Shown in pieces: positions 10,420 through 18,000 of a DNA stretch of 35,850 bases (its first letter is position 1; every line of letters begins with the position of its first letter). The position numbers and the translations under genes are program-made. The DNA comes from Cymbomonas tetramitiformis (Eukaryota > Chlorophyta > Pyramimonadophyceae > Pyramimonadales > Pyramimonadaceae). The notes beneath the pieces are model-generated. The model did not search any database. It was not told where the DNA came from and saw nothing but the letters and a program-made list of their open reading frames with translations. The stretch covers positions 1-35,850 of the forward strand of contig LGRX02034563.1 of assembly GCA_001247695.2 (NCBI GenBank). Direction: 5' to 3'.

Positions 10420-12482
10420 TGTGCGTGCCGCCACCCCGTCCAGCGCAACAGCCCTCTCCGGGCGCTGGGCGGGGAAAACTCACCGTGCAACAGCAGGTGA
10501 GACAGCGGAGGGGAGCATGGCGCGCGGCGGGCGCCAGTTCCGAGGTGATGCAATGGATTACTCACGGGGTGAAGTTGAGGTGGAAGCGCGGGCCTCCGCC
10601 TCCGTTCGACCACGGGGTGTCACCGAGGGATGCTACGCGGCAGCAGCAGGTGTGGCTGGACGCGGAGAAGGAGAGGTTGCTACAGAACGGTGCCTGGACG
10701 AGAGCGACGAGAAGATCTCATGTTCCTCGCGCTTTTTTAGTGCCGAAACCGGGTACGAACAAGTGGAGACTGGTGGTGGACTTCCGATGGCTGAACCAGT
10801 GGTGTGTGAAAAATCGCGTGAAGATGGAGACGCTGAAGAAACTAAGGAGACTGGCGAAGCCGGGCGACTGGTGCTTCAGCTTCGACCTCCAGGACGGTTT
10901 TCATGCGCTGGGGATCCACCCGGACTTTCAACGATTCATGCAGTTCGACCTGCAAGGGGACCTGCTTCAATGTTCAGCGATGCCGTTCGGATGGAGCGAC
11001 GCTCCGAGGGTGTTCTGCAAGTTCGTACGCGTGATGGTGGAAGCTCTACGCTCTCCACAGGCAGCGGAAGATCGCAGAGAAATCAAGAGGCTGCGGGACG
11101 GTTCCGCAGTACGACAGCGATGGTCAGTCCGTCGCAGGACCGGTGGTGCTGGCGGGGACGCGGACCGTCACAGCGGAATGCGAGTACTACCGTACATGGA
11201 CGATTTTCTGGTGCTGGTCGACTCTCAGCGAGAAGGCTTTCTGCGTCGAGAAAAAGTTCAACTGGTGCTTCATCGACTTGGGCCTACGGCGGAACGAGAA
11301 GAAGGGCCAATGGGAGCCTACGCAGGTGGTGGAGCACCTCGGGATGGAGGTGGACCTGAAGCTGGGACAATTCCGTGTAACACAACGACGGGTACACAAG
11401 ATCCACACCAAGGCGAAGGAGATCCTGTGCGACGCAGCGAGAAATCGGAGGTGGATTCCTGCCAGGAGACTGGCTTCCTTCACGGGACTCTGCCAATCCG
11501 TGTACTTGGCAGTACCAGCGGCGCGGCTCTACCTACGGGAGCTCTACTTCGTGCTGGCAGAGAACGCAGCTGGGGAGCAAAGGTAAAAATCTCGCGTGCA
11601 GCTCGGGGGGACTTAGAATGGTGGTCCAGGCTGCCTGTGATGAGCAGGTGGAACGGGCGCAAGATCTGGAGATCCCCGACGAGAGCGAAGGTGCACACGG
11701 ACTCTTCGATGACAGCCTGGGGAGGAGTGCTGAACCTGAAGTTCCCCGCGCGAGGTTTCTGGCCAGACGAGATGCGCAGCTGGCACATCACACACCTGGA
11801 GCTGGAGGCCGTGTACAAGACCGTACAGGCGTTCCTGCAGGAGCTGGAGGGCAAGGTCGTACGGCTCTACTGCGACAACCAGGCGGTGGTGGCAATGCTT
11901 TCGCACTTCACCTCCAGAAACCCGGACCTGATGAGGAGAATGAGGAGACTCTGGCTGCTACTGGATCTGCACGACATCGAGTTGCAGGCTCGGTACATCC
12001 GCAGCGAGGCCAACGTGTGGGCCGACAACCTTTCGCGTTGCGAGGATTTGGACGACTGGCGGCTGAATCGGGACTGGTTCGTGTGGGCCAACAAGCAGTG
12101 GGGGCCCTACACAGTCGACCGGTTCGCTTCCGAGATCTCCGCGCAGCTTCCTCGGTACTACGCTGCGTGGAAGGACCCGAAGTGCGAAGGTGTGGACTCT
12201 CTGACGTACGACTGGCGGGGGGAAAACAATTGGGTGAACCCCCCGTGGGCGCTGCTGGACGAGGTGGCGCACAAGCTGCGGGAGGAGGGGGCCGTTGCTA
12301 CGGTAGTGGCTCCGTACTGGCCGGGACAGTCCTGGTTCAGGGAGCTGGAGGCCTTGGCCACCGAGGTGGTGATCATGCCGCGGCGCAGGGACCTGTTCAC
12401 TCCGAGCAGGCTGGGAGGGTCCGAGCTGCTCGGGCCCTCAAAGCGGGACGCTGTGATGTTCTTCATCGAGGCGCGCCCGTGA
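10419..12482 (+). CDS. reverse transcriptase/RNase H with C-terminal NPPW module; frame-shifted inside
   Basis: The protein copies element RNA into DNA and removes the RNA strand. Seen in order: RT fingers and palm (VPKPGTNKWRLVVDFRWLN, FSFDLQDGFHALGI, MPFGWSDAPRVFCKF), catalytic YMDD at about 11194, RNase H with VHTDSS, HLELEA, YCDNQAVV and ADNLSR, then a DIRS-type tail (VDRFASE, NWVNPPW, VVAPYWPGQSW). Between roughly 11285 and 11565 the conserved thumb and connection sequence (NEKKGQWEPTQVVEHLGMEV, ARRLASFTGLCQSVYLAVPA) is found in the next frame instead. An extra base near 11283 and a missing base near 11570 therefore cancel out. The open frame survives by chance, with about 93 nonsense-like residues. 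Expect an inactive product unless these are sequencing errors. It starts at the ATG in TGATG. Confidence 0.88.
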   Translation: MCVPPPRPAQQPSPGAGRGKLTVQQQVRQRRGAWRAAGASSEVMQWITHGVKLRWKRGPPPPFDHGVSPRDATRQQQVWLDAEKERLLQNGAWTRATRRSHVPRAFLVPKPGTNKWRLVVDFRWLNQWCVKNRVKMETLKKLRRLAKPGDWCFSFDLQDGFHALGIHPDFQRFMQFDLQGDLLQCSAMPFGWSDAPRVFCKFVRVMVEALRSPQAAEDRREIKRLRDGSAVRQRWSVRRRTGGAGGDADRHSGMRVLPYMDDFLVLVDSQREGFLRREKVQLVLHRLGPTAEREEGPMGAYAGGGAPRDGGGPEAGTIPCNTTTGTQDPHQGEGDPVRRSEKSEVDSCQETGFLHGTLPIRVLGSTSGAALPTGALLRAGRERSWGAKVKISRAARGDLEWWSRLPVMSRWNGRKIWRSPTRAKVHTDSSMTAWGGVLNLKFPARGFWPDEMRSWHITHLELEAVYKTVQAFLQELEGKVVRLYCDNQAVVAMLSHFTSRNPDLMRRMRRLWLLLDLHDIELQARYIRSEANVWADNLSRCEDLDDWRLNRDWFVWANKQWGPYTVDRFASEISAQLPRYYAAWKDPKCEGVDSLTYDWRGENNWVNPPWALLDEVAHKLREEGAVATVVAPYWPGQSWFRELEALATEVVIMPRRRDLFTPSRLGGSELLGPSKRDAVMFFIEARP

Positions 12483-12868
12483 GTTACTACGCTGCTGAAG
12501 TACGAAGGAGCTCTGCTACGAGTACGACAGCGAGCAAGGTGACCGTGGGCACGAAAATCGAGGTGTTCTGGAAGGACGATGACTGCTTCTACCCGGTTGT
12601 GGTGAAGGAGTTCGACGAGGACGGGAAGGCGCACGTGCTGTACGACGACGGCGACGAGGAGACGCTGGACTTGTCCGAGGAGAACTTCAAAATCATCAAC
12701 AGCACGGACGAGGCAACGGACGCGGACGGCGAGAACACCGAGCGGATCAGCGGAGGCGACTACGAAGAGTACAAGCGCGGTGGTGTTGTACAAAACTTCC
12801 TCACGCGCTCACTCTGTGAGCGGTGGAGGGGTGAGTTGGGCCTTCCCGGCTCACGGAACTGGCAGTGA
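12483..12868 (+). CDS. Tudor-like domain frame between RNase H and recombinase
   Basis: This frame lies -1 relative to the polymerase and has no in-frame ATG after the polymerase stop. It encodes KVTVGTKIEVFWKDDDCFYP, then VVVKEFDEDGKAHVLYDDGD and EETLDLSEENF (12536-12697). This is the pattern of Tudor/PWWP-like barrels such as the one in PDS5-type plant proteins: an aromatic W and Y, then hVxYDDGDxExL. Such domains read methylated histone tails. An acidic linker and a short tail follow, to TGA at 12866, three bases before the recombinase ATG. Expression could be by -1 frameshift (the frame is open from 11618), by splicing, or as part of a recombinase fusion. The strong domain pattern says the frame is real; how it is expressed is unknown. 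Confidence 0.72.
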
Positions 12869-12870
12869 CG

Positions 12871-13842
12871 ATGCAGAGAAAGGCACTGCTGGACACGACG
12901 ATGGGCAACTACGGACCGAAGGAGCGGCGCTTCATTTTATTTTGTGAGCAGCACCAACGGCCGTGGCTGCCAGCATCGGAGGCGACAGTGTTGCTGTACA
13001 TCGCCTCTCTGTTGAAGGACGGGGGCATCAAGTCGGCCTCCTTGCAGCCGTACCTGTCTGCCATCAACAACTACCACGAGGACCTACGTTTTCCTGGACC
13101 AGCGAAGGGGCGTTCTGTGACCCGAGCTGTGAAGGGGATGGCGACCATCCAGGCGGAGTTGGCGGTGCAGGAGGAGAACATCGAGACCCAGCGGACGTGG
13201 CTGCCAACGGCACACGTACGACGTGTGCACGAAGCAGCGATGAGTTTGACTCCGAGATCGCCTGAGGAGCTGCGGCTACTGCGAGCCTTCGCCTACGTGG
13301 TTGTTGCCTTCGTGACCTTCGGCAGACCGGACACGGGGACCTCGTTGTCACGGCAGCACGTTCATTGTGGCGACAGTGAGTTCTCAGTGGTGCTGCTAAA
13401 GGAGAAAGGACGGCGGCATCAACTGGTGAAGAGACGCCTGTGCATCCCTTGGAAGGGGGTGGCTCTGTTGAAGGAGCTGATCGAGCACTGGGAGTTCCAC
13501 CGTGACACGGCTTGGAACAGTTCTGAGAAGACTCAACCTGACGCCTACTGGCTGCTACCCGAGGACCCGAAGAACTTCAAGGCTTCAGTGGCAAATGACT
13601 GGATTGGTCTGGCTCTCAGCGAGCTGGACTGCAGACCTCCGGAAGGAGGTCACTTTTCTGCACACAGCACCCGGAAGGGTGCCACGACGTGTGCTCGAGA
13701 TGTGGGTGTTGCAATGGAGAAAGTGTGCTTCCTTGGAGGCTGGGCACAGTTCTCTTCGGCAGTGCAGCACTACATCGACCCGACAGCTCTGAGGGACACA
13801 GACATGGACTACTACTTCGCTTGGTTAACATGGTCACAGTGA
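12871..13842 (+). CDS. tyrosine recombinase of the retrotransposon
   Basis: The recombinase integrates circular DNA copies of the element by strand exchange. From ATG 12871 it is 323 residues. The N-terminal SAM-like core-binding part spans about residues 10-100 (SEATVLLYIASLLKDGG, LQPYLSAINNYHEDL). The catalytic part carries the first Arg in FGRPDTG, a Lys region KEKGRRHQLVKR, the HxxR box HSTRKGATTCARD, the GGW position and the nucleophile Tyr in QHYID near the C terminus. All tetrad residues are present, so it appears intact. The stop TGA at 13840 is followed within 50 bp by split repeat B1. The ATG three bases after the preceding TGA suggests coupled translation or a shared transcript. 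Confidence 0.92.
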   Translation: MQRKALLDTTMGNYGPKERRFILFCEQHQRPWLPASEATVLLYIASLLKDGGIKSASLQPYLSAINNYHEDLRFPGPAKGRSVTRAVKGMATIQAELAVQEENIETQRTWLPTAHVRRVHEAAMSLTPRSPEELRLLRAFAYVVVAFVTFGRPDTGTSLSRQHVHCGDSEFSVVLLKEKGRRHQLVKRRLCIPWKGVALLKELIEHWEFHRDTAWNSSEKTQPDAYWLLPEDPKNFKASVANDWIGLALSELDCRPPEGGHFSAHSTRKGATTCARDVGVAMEKVCFLGGWAQFSSAVQHYIDPTALRDTDMDYYFAWLTWSQ

Positions 13843-13861
13843 CAAAGATCAGATTTCTTTT

Positions 13862-13874
13862 GTGTGCCTCACAG
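13862..13874 (+). repeat. right arm of inverted repeat flanking the element's genes
   Basis: gtgtgcctcacag is the exact reverse complement of 9198-9210. It lies 20 bp after the recombinase stop. Confidence 0.6.
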
Positions 13875-13890
13875 TTTCATCTTTGGTTTC

Positions 13891-13922
13891 ATGGCAAATG
13901 AGGATTCGAGCAAAAGAGAAAT
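13891..13922 (+). repeat. split direct repeat B1
   Basis: A 32-bp segment (atggcaaatgaggattcgag and onward, ending gagaaat) identical to B2 at 14267-14298. It directly abuts A2. Confidence 0.92.
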
Positions 13923-14092
13923 GATCAAATTGGATTGCAACAGAATTTTTGTGGTTTCAGACTTTCAGAATCCGTGACTCCTGCTGCAGTAGAGCCGAAT
14001 GACACAAACATTGCAATAGCTCCGTGACACAAACAGGATGTACAAGTAGCCACGAAGCGACACGCCTGTTCAGCTCTGTTCCTTTTGCTCTT
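13923..14092 (+). repeat. split direct repeat A2
   Basis: A 170-bp near-copy of A1. The main difference is about 8 extra bases around acaaacattgcaatag. Confidence 0.92.
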
Positions 14093-14241
14093 CCCACCGC
14101 TCCCGACCCAGAGGACTCTTTCCTTTTGGTGACGTGCACAGACAGTCTGGACATCTCATCAAAAACTTGAATTTAGAAAGCATTTAAAAGCACAAAATGC
14201 ATTTTAAACACTTTACAAAATCATTTTAATGAAATGTATTG

Positions 14242-14276
14242 CATTTGCCATAAATAATCCTCATTTATGGCAAATG
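14242..14276 (+). repeat. perfect hairpin at the B2 end
   Basis: catttgccataaat at 14242-14255 pairs exactly with atttatggcaaatg at 14263-14276 across a 7-nt loop. The right arm includes the first bases of B2. It could mark the RNA 3' end or a recombinase site. Confidence 0.8.
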
Positions 14277-14298
14277 AGGATTCGAGCAAAAGAGAAAT
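14267..14298 (+). repeat. split direct repeat B2, right end of element
   Basis: Identical to B1. It is followed at once by ataccaag of the 42-bp minisatellite, which fixes the right boundary. Confidence 0.92.
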
Positions 14299-14545
14299 AT
14301 ACCAAGTCTCGACTGTGCCCTGCAGCACCAGGGTCATTCTATACCATGGCCCGACTGTGCTCAGCAGCAGCAGGGTCATTCTATACCAGGGCTCGACCGT
14401 GCTCAGCAGCACCAGGGTCATTCTATACCAGGGCTCGACCGTGCCCTGCAGCACCAGGGTCAATCTATACCATGGCCCGACCGTGCTCAGCAGCACCAGG
14501 GTCATTCTATACCATGGTCCGACCGTGCCTTTCAGCTCTCAGGGC
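14299..14545 (+). repeat. 42-bp minisatellite, right part
   Basis: About five well-matched copies of a 42-bp unit (cagcaccagggtcattctat followed by accatggcccgaccgtgctc). The related left part is at 8855-9002. Together they are one array split by the retrotransposon. Confidence 0.92.
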
Positions 14546-15048
14546 CGCGTCATTTCAAAGCCTGACTGCGCATCGCCCCTCTTGGTGCCATGGCGCATCC
14601 AAGCCGAGCAGTGCGGAAGGCACGGTGAAACGACCGCCGCGTTAGCTGCAAATATACCACACGTCATCGATGTCACAATGACGAATTGAAAAATGTCCGA
14701 ATCAGATTCAGAAAGGCAGATGGCTTTGCAGGAACACTTTCACGATGTGCCTGTACCTACTTACTACCTCAACGGCCGAATAAGAGTGTATATGCGCCTC
14801 TGCTCATGCAATACGCCATTGCGCAACAGCAGGACGCATGCATGCCTCTGCTCATCTAGCACGTGAGGAGCGCCGCTCAAATCAGGAACACGGCATTGGT
14901 TAGCAAATCTGGACAAACAACGCACCAATAAGAGTGTATGCGCGCCTGCACTTTCTGAATAGGGGTGCAATGAGGGCGCATGCGTGGCCGTACTTTCTTA
15001 ACAGGGCAGGAACAGCAGGAGAGTAGGGAGTATACGTGGCTGTGCTCA
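14546..15048. other. stretch without a gene
   Basis: No convincing coding frame. A short element, aataagagtgtat, is repeated at about 14778 and 14928. This is the region downstream of the minus-strand TBC gene and should contain its 3' end signals, which I cannot pinpoint. Confidence 0.45.
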
Positions 15049-18000
15049 TCAGCAGGAGGAAGCCATACGGGAAGTGCAAGGAGGGCGCAGTGAGGCCACT
15101 AAGGGGTGGTGGAGGGATGTGCCCACCGACATAAGTTCAAAAAGCTCGGAGCAGCGCAGTAGCTCCTTGCGGTGTAGCAGGATAACCGCCAGCAAGGCGT
15201 ATAAAAGAAACGGGCACTGTGGCAGCTCCCCGCCACACTGCCGCACCTCCGCCATGGCGATGTCCCATAGTACCAACACCTGCCATGCAATCCCGGAGCG
15301 ACATCATCAACGCCCCTCTTCCGAGGTGGCGTCATCGTCTCATGGAGACCCCTTGTTTGGCTCACACGCGCTCGGGCTCCCGCCATCTCCAGAGGGATTC
15401 TAAACCCTCCGATTCACTGATTGCACTCTCCATCCAGTGGCCATCACGGAAATCCACGAGACGGACCCTGCCGCTTCCATCGTGGCGAAGAGCCGCCTGC
15501 CGCTTCCCTCGTGGCGAAGAGCCGCCTTCCGCTTCCATCGCGGCGAAGAGCCGCCTGCCGCGTCCATCGTGGCGAAGAGCCGCCTTCCGCTTCCATCGCG
15601 GCGAAGAGCGCCTGCCGCGTCCATCGTGGCGAAGAGCCGCCTTCCGCTTCCATCGCGGCGAAGAGCCGTCTGCCGCTTCCATTGTGGCGTTTGAGAACGG
15701 AGTGGCTGCGAATCTCGAGCAATGCAGGCCCTCCAATGCATGCTTCCGCGGAGTACATCCGCTTCCATAAATCTCTTTAGGCGCGCAAGAAGAGCTGCGC
15801 ACCTGGGGGGAGGCGCAAGAAGAGCTGCGCACCTGGGGAGGCGCGCAGAAGAGCTGCGCACCTGGGATGGGGGGAAGGAGCGCAAGAAGAGCAGGAGCAG
15901 GGGCTTGTGCATGAAGTAGCACTGCGAGGCGTCGATCTGCAGGAGCCCGACACGCCCCGAGGTGGCCTCAGATGTGATGGTGCGAGGGGCTAGAGGAAGC
16001 ATGGCCCGGACCCCACATAAAGCCGCCAGGGACTGAGTGCCACTCATTTCTCCCCGCGTTGGCAATGCTTGGCGTCCAGAATGCTGGCAGCAGGCGCTGT
16101 TGATCACAACCGATCATCACCTCCGCTTCCAACACGTTGGGAGTCAGCATGGCCAGGAGTAGCTGTGATAGCTAGTTCTGGGTGAAGACGCTGGGGGTGG
16201 GGGCCAATCATGTTGACAGTGATATCGAGATGAAGGGAGCAGTGGGGGGCGTGTTGGTGCGTGCAAAGCTCCAGGGGTGTGGGGTTGGTGAGGCTTGCTT
16301 AGCTCTAGGGCCGTGGGATTAATGTTGCTTGCAGAGCTCCAGAGATATGCGATTGGATTGCATGGGTTGCCTATCGGAGCGACGCGGGTTGCACTGCGCG
16401 ACACCTAGCTGCAGCAGGTCTACATTCACCATCGGCCTGGGGTGGGGGACGGCCGCACCTTGTGCAGATGATGATGCAACTTAGGGTCCACCTCGCTCAC
16501 CAGCTCCCCAAGGTGCGATAGGCGCTCCTCCACCCCAGATCTGCCCCCCTCCCTTCCAGATCCCCCCCTCAAATCTTCCGAGGGATGCACCTTTCAAACC
16601 TAAGGCCCTTCTTGTTGATCTCTTCCTGCATTGTTTCGGTCCACTGTTTGCGCCTTCCTCCCTGCCTCTCCCCTTGCCCTGATGAAGGAATCCATGTGCC
16701 AGGGAAGGGGGGCAGCTGGATTGCATTGAGCACTTTGCCCAGAGAATTGCGCGAGGAGGGGGGCAGCTGGATTGCATTGAGCACTTTGCCCAGTGAATTG
16801 CGCGGAGGAGGGGGGGGGCAGCTGGATTGCAATGAGCACTTTGCCCAAAGCCAGAAGCGGCAGGCTCACCCATCCCGGCGGAAGTTGTCGCGGGCGAAGA
16901 GGTGCATAAACATTGAGAAATAGACAAACGCCTCCTGGTCATGTGCCCCAGTCGCCACCGTGGAAACTTGTCCATCAAAGTCCAAAAGTTCAGCATCTGT
17001 CGCGGATGTGTGGCCAGGTTTTGCCTCTGCCAGCTTTCATGTGAGTGAATTGAGCTTATATTGTTGTTTGCCTCCACACAGTTCCACCAGCCGCTGATCA
17101 AACGGTCCTCGAACGGTTCGGACCCACAGCAGGCACTCGGATTGGGCAGCGGGCAGGGAGCTCATGGCGTGGGTGAACGCCCGATCGCTTACCGGATCTT
17201 TGGGGAAGTGCTGCAGAAACGGAGCTACCAGATCAGCCATGCCCTGGGGGTGGGGGGTGCATCCCCGCCAGCTCTACATCAGCGGCGCCTTGGAGGAGGC
17301 GCGCCCAACCCATTGATGCTTCAGAACTGCCAAGATCAAGGCCGCCGCTAGGACAATGGTTCCAGTGCCATGAGGCATACAACACGAGGGCCACGAAGCA
17401 ATAGAGTTGGTGTGAAAGGGTGTTACAATAGGAGCAGAGAAGCGGCGCAGTCCCTGACAAAGAAGCAATAAAGTTGGTGTGAAAGGGTGTTACAATAGAG
17501 CAGAGAAGCGGCGCAGTCCCTGACAAAGAAGCAATAAAGTTGGTGTGAAAGGGTGTTACAATAGAAGCAGAGAAGCGGCGCAGTCCCTGACAAAGAAGCA
17601 ATAAAGTTGGTGTGAAAGGGTGTTACAATAGCACCGGAGAAGCGGCGCACTCCCCGATAAAGAAGCAATCAGTGGACAGTCACAGCTCACGACGCCTCCA
17701 AGCCCTCTCGTTGCGGTATATGGAGTATTGGATAGCTACGCCTATGCAGCATTATGCCTTTAGCCTTCGAGGAGGAAGAACCTAAGCAGCCTCTGTCGGA
17801 CTTCGCAATCTCAGTTTTGGACTTGCCACAAAGCAAGACATCCCCACATCATTTCCAGGACCGCGCCACCTGTCACCTCAGCATCAGGCGATCGGCATCC
17901 AGGGAGGCCAGGGAGGGTCACCACCTGGCAGTAACCGATCTCAGGGTCGTCTAACGCATACGCCTCCATGATTGCCTTAAGCCGCCTCTGTGGCATGACA

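Larger units (their letters stand above)
9003..14298 (+). mobile_element. tyrosine-recombinase retrotransposon (PAT/Ngaro-like, DIRS order)
   Basis: The 5.3-kb element encodes a Gag-like protein, reverse transcriptase/RNase H, a Tudor-like frame and a tyrosine recombinase. It has no LTRs. Instead it shows split direct repeats in the order A1 (9003-9164), genes, B1 (13891-13922), A2 (13923-14092), B2 (14267-14298). The A repeats begin g[t/a]tcaaattgg and the B repeats end gagaaat. Removing the element joins ccattct to ataccaag, exactly reproducing the 42-bp minisatellite unit, so the ends are well fixed and no target duplication was made, as expected for recombinase-mediated insertion. PAT-group elements are known from green algae and nematodes. 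The copy carries two compensating frame shifts in its polymerase. Confidence 0.93.

Noticed and set aside
10412..11359. 315-codon frame overlapping the reverse transcriptase
   Set aside because: Shadow of the RT gene in high-GC DNA; no conserved motif.
11618..12482. Alternative plus-strand frame overlapping RNase H
   Set aside because: It has no family resemblance over this part, while the other frame carries all RNase H motifs. Only its continuation after 12483 (Tudor-like) is kept.
15400..16107. Arg/Ser-rich minus-strand frames over the 29-bp array
   Set aside because: Repeat artefact in a TBC intron, apart from the short true exon at 15862-15936 inside it.
16481..17101. 206-codon minus-strand frame
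   Set aside because: A mosaic of two true TBC exons, intron and the 52-bp repeat, read through without splicing.
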